From Plotosus lineatus (Eukaryota > Chordata > Actinopteri > Siluriformes > Plotosidae), in assembly GCA_024760905.1 (NCBI GenBank), contig CM045729.1, positions 10,534,580-10,598,579 of the forward strand: a stretch of DNA of 64,000 nt, read 5' to 3'. Of this stretch, positions 12,115 to 22,599 are shown piece by piece. The notes below the pieces were generated by a model. The model was not told the origin of the DNA, ran no database searches, and saw only the letters and a program-made list of their open reading frames with translations. The first letter of the stretch is position 1; every line of letters starts with the position of its first letter. The translations under genes were made by a program, and so were the position numbers.

Positions 12115-12128
12115 AGTTTCACTTTCGC
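12115..12128 (-). promoter_or_regulatory. ISRE upstream of TRIM copy 1
   Basis: The plus strand reads AGTTTCACTTTCGC, an exact match to the interferon-stimulated response element core AGTTTCNNTTTC, the site bound by ISGF3 and IRF proteins. It ends 42 bp from the ATG. Copy 3 has the same motif at the same distance. Function is inferred from the motif. Confidence 0.75.
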
Positions 12129-12845
12129 TTTGATTCAAAGTAATTACAGCCTGATTCAGGTTTCTTTAAAGTTAAACACACGACTTTGTAGATCCAGTCA
12201 CTTCTTCTCACAGTGCTGAGAATGAGACTCAGATTTCTCCATAAACCGAGAATAAAACAAAACTCATCAGAGCAGAACACTGCAGGCTGGTTCTGGAGGA
12301 CTGTGGTCGTCTCAGACGCCACACTTCCTGAATAGGAGGAGTTTCAGAGATACTTTTAGAGAGAATGATGTTCCCAACATCCGCAGTCACTGAATGTCAC
12401 AAAATGACATTCATCAGAAAAGTTGGCAAATCCAAAATCTGCTTAGCTCATTAGCATTCACCACACGAAGAGGTAGCCTAAAGTCTGTGTAAATAAATAA
12501 ACAACTGCACTTATTACACTTGAGTTTGTAACGTTGGGGTAATGGAAAATATAGCAATGTACATCAGTCTCCTGTAGATGGAAGCAAAGGAGAAAGATGT
12601 GAGAAAAGAAGATTGATAAGAAAAATATGAATGATCAACAAAGGAGTCATTGCAGTTTTCCCTGCCTGACTTGCAATGGTTCCTTAAAATCTCTCTAATC
12701 ACTGATAGTGAGAGGTGTGGCTGACCTTTGATCATCCAGTTTCCTGCACTGCGTGTGTGTGTGTGTGTGTGTTGGGGGGGAGTTAGCAATGACAATTCAG
12801 TGATGAGACTTCAGTGTTATATCACTGTGGAACCAACAACTGAAT
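12129..12845. other. TRIM copy 1 upstream region
   Basis: Non-coding sequence shared with 59072-59740 (TRIM copy 3), including the blocks at 12365-12480 and 12500-12770 and a short (GT)n near 12750-12772. No further gene is seen. Confidence 0.6.
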
Positions 12846-13843
12846 GAACAACAGTTTGGTTTCATTTTTCACCACAGATGCAGTGTTTGCTTTGAGGATG
12901 TTAATAGAGAAGTACAGACAAGGACAGAAGGAGCTGCAGTGTGCCTTTGTGGATCTGTAGAAAGCATATGACAGGGTGCCGAGAGAGGAACTGTGGTGTT
13001 GCATGAGGAAGTCTGGAGTGGCAGAGAAGTATGATAGAGTGGTGCAGGACATGTGTGAGAGATGTACGACAGTGGTGCGGTATGCTGTTGGTGTGACAGA
13101 AAAGTACAAGGTTGAGGTGGGAGTGCATCAAGGGTCAGCTCTCAGCCCCTTCTTGTTTGCTATGGTGATGGACAGGCTGACAGACAAGGTTTGACAAGAA
13201 TCTCTATGGACTATGTTGTTTGCAGATGATCTGTAGTGAGAGCAGAGAACAAGTGAAGGAAAATCTCGAGAGGTGGAGGTATGCATGAAAAGAAGAGAAA
13301 TGAAGGTTAGCCTCAGTAAGATAGAATCCATGTGTGTGAACGACAAGGACCCAAGAGGAATGGTGAGGTTACAGGGAGCAGAGATAAAGAAGGTGGAGGA
13401 TTTTAAGTGCTTAGGCTCAACAATACAGAGCAATGGAGAGTGTGGAAAAGAGGTCAAGAAGTGTGTGCAGGCAGGCTGGAATGGTTGGAGAAAAGTATCT
13501 GGTGTGATGTGCGATAGGAAAGTATCAGCAAGAATGAAAGGAAAAGTGTACAAGACAGTGATGAGGCCAGCGATGTTGTATGGTTTAGAGACAGTGGCCC
13601 TGGGGAAAAGACAGGAGGCTGAGCTGGAGGTAGCAGAGATGAAAATGTTGAGGTTCTCGTTGGGAGTAACAAGGATGGATAGGATCAAGAATGAGTACAT
13701 CAGAGGGACAGCACATGTTAGAGGTTTTGGAGACAACATCAGAGAGGCTAGATTGAGATGGTTTGGACATGTACAGAGGAGGGATAGTAAGTATATTGGT
13801 AGTAGGATGCTGAGGTTGGAACTACCAGGCAGAAGGTCTAGAG

Positions 13844-14425
<582 letters not shown>

Positions 14426-14585
14426 GTCTAGAGGAAGCCCAAAGAGAAGATTTATGGATGTGGTGAAGGAGGACATGAAGGTAGTGGGAGGAAGAGTCGA
14501 AGATGTAGAGGACAGGGTAAGATGGAGGCAAATCATTTGCTGTGGTGACCCCTGAAGGGAAAAGCCAAAAAGAAAAGAAGAAGAA

Positions 14586-14955
14586 GGAGTGGCCTAGTCA
14601 AAGTCCTGACCTGAACCCTATTGAGATGCTGTGGTATGACCTTAAAAAGGTTGTTCATGCCGGAAAACCATCTGATCTTAAACAATTGTGCAGAGAAAAG
14701 TGGGCCAAAATCCCATCACAGCCATGTGAAAGACTCATCGCCACTTATTGTAAATGCTTGAGTGCAGTTATTGCTGCAAAAGGTGGTTCAACCAAATATC
14801 AGGTTTCGGTGGCATTTACTTTTTCACACAGGCCCATGTAGGTTCGGATTTTTTTTTCTTTAAAAAAATGCAGTTGGCACTGAAAACTGCACGTGGTGTT
14901 TACTTGTGTTTTATCGTTGTAAAATAAAAATCAATTAAAAGGTTTAGCCAGCCTC
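14586..14955 (+). mobile_element. Tc1-like transposon 3' fragment
   Basis: Encodes the transposase C terminus: WPSQSPDLNPIEMLWYDLKK (with the catalytic Glu), then CKCLSAVIAAKGGSTKYQ. The common Tc1 3' flank 'actttttcacacaggccca' follows. It belongs to a different Tc1 subfamily from 19253-20575. The 5' part is missing. Confidence 0.85.
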
Positions 14956-15107
14956 ACATGATCTTGTAATGAACAGCATCCCCCTCTGTGGTATCTGAAG
15001 GAAGGATTAGGAGTCTGTCCTCCCGAATTGGGGAAATCCTCTGAAATAACTAAATATAGTCACTGAACTTGGTGGCACTTGTCCTTGGTTCGGATGTCAG
15101 TTTTTCT

Positions 15108-15109
15108 GG

Positions 15110-15166
<57 letters not shown>

Positions 15167-15260
15167 AGAGATCCATCTGTCTTCAGGTAATCGGGACTGG
15201 GATCCACCACAACCACCAGATCTGTGTGTGTGTGTGTATGTGTATATATATATATATATA
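15108..15260. repeat. Poly(A), (TA)n and short GC-richer block
   Basis: Poly(A) at 15110-15124, (TA)n to 15162, then a block of about 45 bp around 15183-15220 ('ggtaatcgggactgggatcc') and more (GT)n and (TA)n. The block recurs beside the TA arrays at 19120 and 20695. Confidence 0.75.
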
Positions 15261-15261
15261 T

Positions 15262-18200
15262 CTTCTTCTTTTCCTTTCGGCTTTTCCCTTCAGGGGTCGC
15301 CACAGCGAATCATCTGCCTCCATCTCACCCTATCCTTTGCATCTTCTTCTCTTACACCAACGACCTTCATGTCCTCCTTTACCACATCCATGAATCGTCT
15401 CTTTGGTCTTCCTCTCGGCCTTTTGCCTGGTAGTTCCAGCCTCAGCATCCTATTACCAATATACTCACTATCCCTCCTCTGTACATGTCCAAACCATCTC
15501 AATCTAGCCTCTCTGACTTTGTCTCCAAAATGTCTTACGTGCTGTCCCTCTGATGTGCTCATTCCTAATCCTATCCATCCTCGTTACTCCCAAAGAGAAC
15601 ATCAACATTTTCATCTCTGCTACCTCCAACTCTGCCTCCTGTCTTTTCCCCAGGGTCACTGTTTCTAACCCATACAGCATCGTTGGCCTCAACACCGTCT
15701 TGTACACTTTTCCTTTCATTTTTGCCGATACCCTCCTATCACACATCACACCGGACACTTTTCTCCAACCATTCCAACCTGCCTGCACACGCTTCTTCAC
15801 CTCTTTTCCACACTCTCCATTGCTCTGGATTGTTGAGCCTAAGTACTTAAAATCCTCCACCTTTCTTATCTCTGCTCCCTGTAATCTCACCGTTCCTCTT
15901 TGGTCCTTGGCATTCATGCACATGTATTCTGTCTTACTGGGGCTAATCTTCATTCCCCTCCTTTCCAGGGCATACCTCCACCTCTCTAGATTTTCCTGCA
16001 CTTGTTCTCTGCTCTCACTCCAGATTACAATGTCATCTGCAAACATCATAGTCCATGGGGAATCTTGTCTAACCTCGTCTGTCAGCCTGTCCATCACCAT
16101 AGCGAACAAGAAGGGGCTGAGAGCTGACCCACCTCCACCTTGAACTCTTCTGTCACACCGACAGCACACCTCACCACTGTCTTACATCTCTCATACATGT
16201 CCTGCACCACTCTAACATACTTCTCTGCCACTCCAGACTTCCTCATGAAATACCACAGTTCTTCTCTCGGCACCCTGTCATATGCTTTCTCCAGATCCAC
16301 AAAGGCACAATGCAGCTCCCTCTGACCTTCTCTGTACTTCTCCATTAACATCCTCAAGGCAAACACTGCATCTGTGGTGCTCTTTTTGGGCATGAAACCA
16401 AACTGTTGTTCACAAATGCTGACCTCTGCCCTTAGTCTAGCTTCCACTATTCTTTCCCATAACTTCATCGTATGGCTCATCAACTTTATCCCTCTGTAGT
16501 TGCCACAACTCTGCACGTCTCCCTTGTTCTTAAAAATGGGCACCAGCACACTTCTCCTCCATTCCTCTGGCATCCTCTCACTCTATAAGACCTTGTTAAA
16601 TGTTCTTGTCAGAAAATCTACTGCTACCTCTCCTAAACACTTCCATACCTCCACCGGTATGTCATCAGGACCAACTGCCTTTCCATTCTTCATCCTCTTC
16701 AATGCCCTCCTCACTTCACCCTTACTAATCTTTGCTACTTCCTGGTCCTCAACAGTCACCTCTTCTACTCTTTTTTCTCTCTCATTTTCCTCATTCATCA
16801 GCTTTTCAAAGTACTCTTTCCATCTTCCCAGCACACTTCTGTCATCAGTCAATACATTTCCCTCTCTGTCCTTTATCAATCTAACTTGCTGCACGTCCTT
16901 CCCATCTCTATTTCTCTGCTGTGCCAACCTGTATAAATCATTTTCTCCCTCCTTACTTTCCAACCGAGCATACAAGTCATCAAACACGCTCTGTTTGACC
17001 TTTGCCACTGCTACCTTTGCCTTACGCTGTGTCTCCCTGTACTCCTGTTTACTCTCTTCGGTTTTGTCAATGTCCCACTTCTTCTTAGCTAATCTCTTCC
17101 TTTGTACACACTCCTGCACTTCCTCATTCCACCACCAAGTCTCCTTATCTACTTTCCTTCCAGATGACACACCAAGTATTCTCCTACCTGTCTCCCTGAT
17201 CACATTCGCTGTAGTTGTCCAGTCATCTGGAAGCACTTCCTGACCACCCAAAGCCTGTTTCAACTCCTCCTTGAAGACAACCCGACACTCTTCCTTTTTC
17301 AACTTCCACCACTTTGTCTTCTGCTCTGCCTTTGCCTTCTTCACCTTCCTCACCATCAGCATCATCCTGCACACCACCATCCTATGCTGTTTGGCAACAC
17401 TCTCACCCGCTACTACTTTGCAGTCACTGACTTCCTTTAAATTACATCGCCTGCACAAGATGTAGTCTACCTGTGTGCTCCTACCTCCACTTTTATAAGT
17501 CACCCTATGCTCCTCTCTCTTCTGGAAGAAAGTATTCACCACAGCCATTTCCATCATTTTTGCAAAATCTACCAACATCTGTCCTTCTGCGTTCCTGTCC
17601 TGGATACCAAACCTGCCCATCACTTCCTCGTCCCCTCTGTTGCCTGCACCAACATGTCCATTTAAGTCTGCCCCAATGACCACTCTTTCACCTCTGGGGG
17701 TACTCTGCATCACTTCATCTAACTCCCTCCAGAATCTCTCCTTCTCTTCTCGCTCACATCCTGTCTGTGGGGCATAAGCACTAACAACATTGACCATCAC
17801 ACCTTTAATTTCTAACTTGAGACTCATCACTCTGTCTGACACTCTTTTCACTTCTAGAACATTCCTGGCAAACTCCTCCTTCAAGATGACTCCGACTCCA
17901 TTTCTCTTCCCATCCACACAGTGATAAAACAGCTTAAACCCTGCTCCTATGCTTCTAGCCTTGCAACCTTTCCACCTGGTCTCCTGAACACACAGTATGT
18001 CCACCTTCCTCCTCTGCATCATGTCAGCCAGCTCTCTACCTTTTCCTGTCATAGTTCCAATATTCAAAGTCCCTACTTTCAGTCCTAGACTCATGCCTTT
18101 CCTCTTCTCTCTCTGGCAACGGACACGCCTCCCGCCTCTCCTTCTTCGACGTCTTCGACCAACAGTAGTCCAATTTCCATCAGCACCCTGTTGGTTGACG

Positions 18201-18394
18201 GCACTGATGGCGGTCGTTGTTAACCCAGGCCTCGACCGATCCGGTATGTCATTCTTTCTTGTGATTCGCATAGTTTATTTGGCATTTGTTTTACGCCAGA
18301 TGCCCTTCCTGACGCAACCCTCTGCATTTATCCGGGCTTGGGACCGGCGTGTGGGAGAGACACTGGTTTGTGCCCCCCCCTCACGGCTGCATTA
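15262..18394 (-). mobile_element. RTE-clade LINE, full length, best preserved (copy 3)
   Basis: Minus strand, from the 5' end at 18394 (tgcagccgtgaggg) to the 3' end at 15262 (gccgaaaggaaaagaagaag). Endonuclease plus the RT N-terminal part are open from 18271 to 16583. A TAG at 16580-16582 interrupts the frame, which then continues to about 16130. There a 13-bp deletion removes the VHQG motif and shifts the frame. The next stretch (16130-15540) carries [15 protein letters not shown] and MMFADDIVIW. After a small shift near 15535 the C-terminal part (RWFGHVQRRDSEYIG) follows. Three lesions make it inactive, but it is by far the least decayed RTE copy here. Confidence 0.95.
16583..18271 (-). 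CDS. RTE LINE ORF: APE endonuclease and RT N-terminal part
   Basis: 562 open codons ended by an in-frame TAG. The first 80 or so residues are basic (GRRRRRRRGGRRVRCQREKR). The AP-like endonuclease follows, with GTLNIGTMTGKGRELADMM, VDILCVQETRWKG, YAPQTG, VVIGADLNGHVGAGN and STQVDYILCRR. The linker has TWWWNEEVQECV. The RT start has VRRALKRMKNGKAVGPDDIP and VEVWKCLGEV. In a functional element one polyprotein would nick the target and copy the RNA into it. This is a truncated reading frame of a dead copy, not a host gene. Confidence 0.85.
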   Translation of the reverse strand: MRITRKNDIPDRSRPGLTTTAISAVNQQGADGNWTTVGRRRRRRRGGRRVRCQREKRKGMSLGLKVGTLNIGTMTGKGRELADMMQRRKVDILCVQETRWKGCKARSIGAGFKLFYHCVDGKRNGVGVILKEEFARNVLEVKRVSDRVMSLKLEIKGVMVNVVSAYAPQTGCEREEKERFWRELDEVMQSTPRGERVVIGADLNGHVGAGNRGDEEVMGRFGIQDRNAEGQMLVDFAKMMEMAVVNTFFQKREEHRVTYKSGGRSTQVDYILCRRCNLKEVSDCKVVAGESVAKQHRMVVCRMMLMVRKVKKAKAEQKTKWWKLKKEECRVVFKEELKQALGGQEVLPDDWTTTANVIRETGRRILGVSSGRKVDKETWWWNEEVQECVQRKRLAKKKWDIDKTEESKQEYRETQRKAKVAVAKVKQSVFDDLYARLESKEGENDLYRLAQQRNRDGKDVQQVRLIKDREGNVLTDDRSVLGRWKEYFEKLMNEENEREKRVEEVTVEDQEVAKISKGEVRRALKRMKNGKAVGPDDIPVEVWKCLGEVAVDFLTRTFNKVL

Positions 18395-18410
18395 TATATA
18401 TATATATATA

Positions 18411-18597
18411 TAATGAAAAAAAAAATAAAAGGACAGGACACAGACTTTCTATTGAAACTCCATTCATCACTACAGAGTCCCACTGTTTTTCTGTTTTAAA
18501 ATCTGTCGTGATTGTAGTGTAGTGAACGTGAATGTAGTGTAGTGAATGGCGTTTCAAAGTAAAGTCTTTGTCCTGTCCTTTTATTTTTATTTTATTT
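18411..18597. repeat. Foldback (hairpin) repeat
   Basis: The left arm (from about 18422, 'aataaaaggacaggacacag', through 'cattcatcactaca') is the imperfect reverse complement of the right arm ending at about 18597. The arms are roughly 55-60 bp and the loop about 60 bp. No coding capacity. It looks like a small foldback or MITE-type element. Confidence 0.7.
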
Positions 18598-18674
18598 TAT
18601 TATTTGCTCTCCCAAAAAGTATTGAGCACTCTCCTACAGAAGGATCTACTCAGAAAATCATATATACATACAGA

Positions 18675-18675
18675 C

Positions 18676-18755
<80 letters not shown>
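18675..18755. repeat. (TA)n/(GT)n/(CA)n compound microsatellite
   Basis: Short TA and GT runs followed by about 20 ca units, immediately before the SINE-A head at 18762. Confidence 0.9.
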
Positions 18756-18759
<4 letters not shown>

Positions 18760-18761
18760 GG

Positions 18762-19090
18762 GCAGTAATGGTCTAGTGGATAGGGCAATTGATCGCTGAT
18801 CCTAAGGTTGGGGGATCGAGTCCCCACAGGGTTGTCACTGTCCCCCCAGCGCAACTAACTGGGTTATCAAAGGCCGGACATGTCTCTCATTGTCTATGGT
18901 GAAAGGAATATAAAAGAACCATTGTTGTCTTTCGTAAAGAGTCGGCTGCAAAGCCGTCAGCGTGTGTCTGTCCCTTGTGACAGGAAGGGCATCCGACGTA
19001 AAAACCTCTGCCAAATCAAATGTGCGAATCAGATAATTCGCAGATAATTCGCGACTCCGGAGAAAGGGGAAAAGCCGAATATAAATAAGC
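18762..19090 (+). mobile_element. SINE-A with RTE-type tail
   Basis: Plus-strand copy with a tRNA-like head (ggggcagtaatggtctagtg), the shared body, then 'gtgacaggaagggcatccga' and 'ggggaaaagccga'. The tail shows the fusion of RTE 5'-end and 3'-end sequence described in the findings. Confidence 0.85.
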
Positions 19091-19172
19091 CGATATATAT
19101 ATTTCCAGAGATTCCTCTATCTGCAGTTAATCAGGACTGAGATCCACCGCAACCGCCGGATCTCTCTGTGTT

Positions 19173-19250
<78 letters not shown>
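19091..19250. repeat. (TA)n array with 45-bp GC-richer block
   Basis: The block 'taatcaggactgagatccac' at about 19127-19160 precedes about 36 ta units. See the related loci at 15183 and 20690. Confidence 0.8.
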
Positions 19251-19252
<2 letters not shown>

Positions 19253-19255
<3 letters not shown>

Positions 19256-20575
19256 GTCCTCAAAAAATTAGCTTATTGTGATAAAGTTCATTATTTGCTG
19301 TAATGTACTGATAAAAATTAAACTTTCATATATTTTAGCTTCATTGCACACCAACTGAAATATTTCAGGTCTTTTATTGTTTTAATACTGATGATTTTGG
19401 CATACAGCTCATGAAAACCCAAAATTCCTATCTCAAAAAATTAGCATATCATAAAAAGGTACTCTAAACGAGCTATTATCTTAATCATCTGAATCAACCA
19501 ATTAACTCTAAACACCTGCAAAAGATTCCTGAACTCCCAGCCTGGTTCATTACTCAAAACCGCAATCATGGGTAAGACTGCCGACCTGACTGCTGTCCAG
19601 AAGGCCATTATTGACACTCTTAAGCAAGAGGGTAAGACACAGAAAGAAATCACTGAGCAAATAGGCTGTTCCCAGAGTACTGTATCAAGGCACCTCAGTG
19701 GGACGTCTTTGGGAAGGAAAAAGTGTGGCAGAAAATGAAAGTACTTTTTTCGGATGAAGGCAAATTTTGCATGTCATTCGGAAATCAAGGTGCCAGAGTC
19801 TGGAGGAAGACTGGGGAGAAGGAAATGACAAAAGCCTGAAGTCCAGTGTCAAGTACCCACAATCAGTGATGGTCTGGGGTGCCATGTCAGCTGCTGGTGT
19901 TGGTCCACTGTGTTTTATCAAGGGCAGGGTCAATGCAGCTAGCTATCAGGAGATTTTTGAGCACTTCATGCTTCCATCTGCTGAAAAGCTTAATGGAGAT
20001 GAAGATTTCATTTTTCAGCACGACCTGGCACCTGCTCACAGTGCCAAAACCACTGGTAAATGGTTTACTGACCATGGTATTACTGTGCTCAATTGGCCTG
20101 CCAACTCTCCTGACGTGAACCCCATAGAGAATCTGTGGGATATTGTGAAGAGAAAGTTGAGAGACAGCAGACTCAACACTGTGGATGAGCTTAAGGCCGC
20201 TATCGAAGCATCCTGGGCCTCCATAACACCTCAGCAGTGCCACAGGCTGATTGCCTCCATGCCACACCACATTGAAGCAGTCATTTCTGCAAAAGGATTC
20301 CCAACCAAGTATTGAGTGCATAACTGAACATAATTCTTTGAAGGTTGACTTTTTCTGTCTTAAAAACACTTTTTTTTTTGTTGGTCCAATGAAATATGCG
20401 AATTTTTTGAGAGGGATTTTTGGTTTTTCTTTACTTTTTTGCCAAAATTATCAATATTAAAACACTGAAAGGCTTGAACTACTTCAGTTGTGTGTCATGA
20501 ATCTAAAATATATGAAAGTCTAATGTTTATCAGTACATTACTGAAAATAATGCACTTTAACATAATATGATAATT
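19253..20575 (+). mobile_element. Tc1/mariner element with long inverted ends
   Basis: Both ends share an inverted repeat of well over 100 bp: 'attgtgataaagttcatta' near 19275 and its complement near 20565. The transposase begins at 19568 with MGKTADLTAVQKAI and a helix-turn-helix (EITEQIGCSQSTVSRHLS), ending at about 19700. An internal deletion then joins it to the catalytic domain (LFSDEGKFCMSFGNQGARVW). A separate fragment of the same family's end is at 22478-22575. Confidence 0.9.
19743..20315 (+). pseudogene. Tc1 transposase catalytic domain (DD34E), broken
   Basis: The three catalytic residues are readable: Asp in FSDEGKF, Asp in FQHDLAPAHS and Glu in VNPIENLWDIVKRKL, with 34 residues between the second Asp and the Glu, the Tc1 spacing. 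A frameshift at about 19835 separates the first Asp from the rest. The stretch from about 19830 to 20315 is open and ends KGFPTKY. Part of the DNA-binding domain has been deleted upstream. It cannot make an active transposase. Confidence 0.85.
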
Positions 20576-20590
20576 TTTTTCGAAGGGTTA

Positions 20591-20659
<69 letters not shown>

Positions 20660-20755
20660 CACACACACACACAAATCCCTCACTGTCTGTGGTTAATGGG
20701 GACAGAGATCCCACGCAACCGCCGATTTCCACGAAGTAGTATCGACCCCCATGAC
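20576..20755. repeat. (TA)n/(CA)n array with 45-bp block
   Basis: About 30 ta units (20591-20652), a short ca run, then the recurring block 'gttaatggggacagagatcc' and 'acgcaaccgccgatttcc'. Confidence 0.8.
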
Positions 20756-20839
20756 TGACGTATACATACATGTATATGTGCATCATATCAATAAATACAT
20801 AATCAACAATATAAATGCTTACAATAACAATTAAATCCC

Positions 20840-21077
20840 AGTTAGACCCCCACTGTGCTAAGATTCCTGGGCAAGGTCTCAACCACAAGTGTGCCTCTGT
20901 TCACCCAGCAGTGTAAATGGGTACCAGTAAAATATACTGGGAAGGTAACCTGCGATGGACTAGCGTCCCATCCAGGGGGAGTTGAACTCCTAGTCGCGTC
21001 ACACTATGGAAACCGGGGATAAGCACTGGCCTGATGAGCCACGAGGCTCGGGTGTAAAAACCCAACAGACTTACCAT
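20840..21077 (+). mobile_element. SINE-B, head-less copy
   Basis: Contains the conserved 'tgggtaccagtaaaatatac' and 'cctgcgatggactagcgtcc' core and the 3' end shared with 1-75 and 49209-49512. The tRNA-derived head is missing. Confidence 0.85.
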
Positions 21078-21273
21078 AATAACAATTAAATTATATATAC
21101 ACACATACAGATGCGTGCACACTCAGATGTGCACCTCCCATAAAACTCTAGTTTTGTTGGATTGTTTTTTGTTTTTATTTGTTTATGGTTTTGCATAATT
21201 AGCCATTTTGTGGCATTTTTCTTAACTTTCTCATATTTTCCCTTTTTTTTTTTTTGTATTTTCAAAAAAACTG

Positions 21274-22399
21274 TGTAACCCATGTAAACACATGGTTACT
21301 AATTTTATTGGAAAAAACCCAAATTTCCAACACTCCCTGAAAGCACTATAGTTTCCTAGTCCCCTTGAACGCATCATAGGCACGTGCTGCATGCGACCAG
21401 CAGAGAGTGCAACAGAGAGCGTGAGGAGCAGGACGCATACAGAGCCCTCGAAAAGCGACACGAGTGAGTCAACGATCAAAAATGTGATTAAGTGAACTTT
21501 TAACAAGTTTAACTAAGTTTGTGTGCTTTTCAGAGCCTTGTATGTGTTTTGTTCTCTCTCAATCGAACCGGGTGGAGAGTGTTTGTTTTCTTGGAAACTC
21601 CGGTGAGTCATTACAATATGAAGCTAGTTTAAGAACCTATGCTAACTTTACACGTGGTGAACCTATGCTAACTTTACACGTGGTGACTTTTAAAGCTGTG
21701 TGCACTATTTTTGTCTTTAAAAGGCTAAGACCAGTCGGAGTACATAACAAAGATTGTGCTTTGCACAAAATGAACCTTACATTTTATTTTTCTAAAATGT
21801 TTTGTTGAAGCACTTTTGCTAATGCACTAAAGTAGTGCAGATAAGCTGTTTTGTTTTGTATTACATTCCATTCAGTGCCTTTCATGCACTTTTGTCATTT
21901 TATTTAGGAATTATTGTTGTTAAATATTTTATTCATTGTGTCTGTACTGCATGTGCAGACTGTTTTTTTTAGTGGATCTGGATTTGATCTTGAAGCTGGT
22001 TTCGGACACGGATGGCGAGCCAAATCCAGTGAGAACTCTTGGTAGATCCAGACGCAGTGTGGCCAACTGTTCTCTGGATGCGAGAGTAGATCTACAGACC
22101 CAACCACTTCAAATCACAGGATCCCAGATAAGAACAAATAAAAACACCTTTATCCCAAACGGATCACAATCCTGGAAAAGACTCCCGAATTCACACAAAT
22201 CGAACCTTAGAGACTTAAGCTTATTTTATTTTATTTTTGTTTTGTAAAGAGTGTTATACAGCATTGTTTGCACTGTTCCTTGTGATATTGTTAATTGTAA
22301 TAAATCTGCCGGCTGTTCAACTTTAAATCTCCACAATTCATTTTACTCCTCTAGAACCTAGTATAAAATCTAGCACAGCTATATCAAGCTGGTGTTACA
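21274..22399 (+). mobile_element. Solo LTR (1126 bp)
   Basis: Starts TGTAAC and ends GTTACA, with a 4-bp target duplication ACTG at 21270-21273 and 22400-22403. An AATAAA at about 22300 gives the orientation. A tandem repeat of about 26 bp lies at 21643-21694. No internal coding region, primer-binding site or second LTR is present, so this is a solo LTR left by recombination. The superfamily (Gypsy, BEL or endogenous retrovirus) cannot be told from the LTR alone. Confidence 0.75.
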
Positions 22400-22477
22400 A
22401 CTGCTATGTGCTGAAGCTGCAGAAACTGAAGCACGAACTGTATGTGTAGACAAATACATATACATATATACTAGTCC

Positions 22478-22575
22478 TTATCAAAAATTAGCATATTGTG
22501 ATAGTTCATTATTTTCTGTAAAGTACTGATATAAATTAAACTTTCATATATTTTAGATTCATTGCACACCAACTG
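22478..22575 (+). mobile_element. Tc1 inverted-end fragment
   Basis: Nearly identical to the left end of the Tc1 element at 19253-20575 ('aaaaattagcatattgtgat', 'aactttcatatattttagat'). Only one end is present. Confidence 0.85.
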
Positions 22576-22599
22576 AAATATATATGTATATATATAGAC

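Larger units (their letters stand above)
3690..13843. repeat. Paralogous segment R1 (TRIM copy 1)
   Basis: This stretch aligns by eye with 50930 to beyond 64000 (R3) and in part with 41870-45727 (R2). Shared parts include the rsph14 exon piece, the SINE-A piece at 3957, the 4130-4340 block, the 4700-5325 block, the flanks of the RTE insertion at 5326-8460, the whole TRIM gene with its introns, its upstream region to about 12800, and the 5'-truncated RTE that starts at 12846. It is a segmental duplicate with later insertions. Confidence 0.85.

Noticed and set aside
12322..12345. GAS-like site 'cacttcctgaat' upstream of TRIM copy 1
   Set aside because: Spacing between the half sites is two bases, not the three expected for STAT1 GAS, so I do not call it.
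21521..21808. Open frame of about 95 codons at 21521-21808
   Set aside because: Falls entirely inside the solo LTR, crosses its internal tandem repeat and has no recognisable domain.
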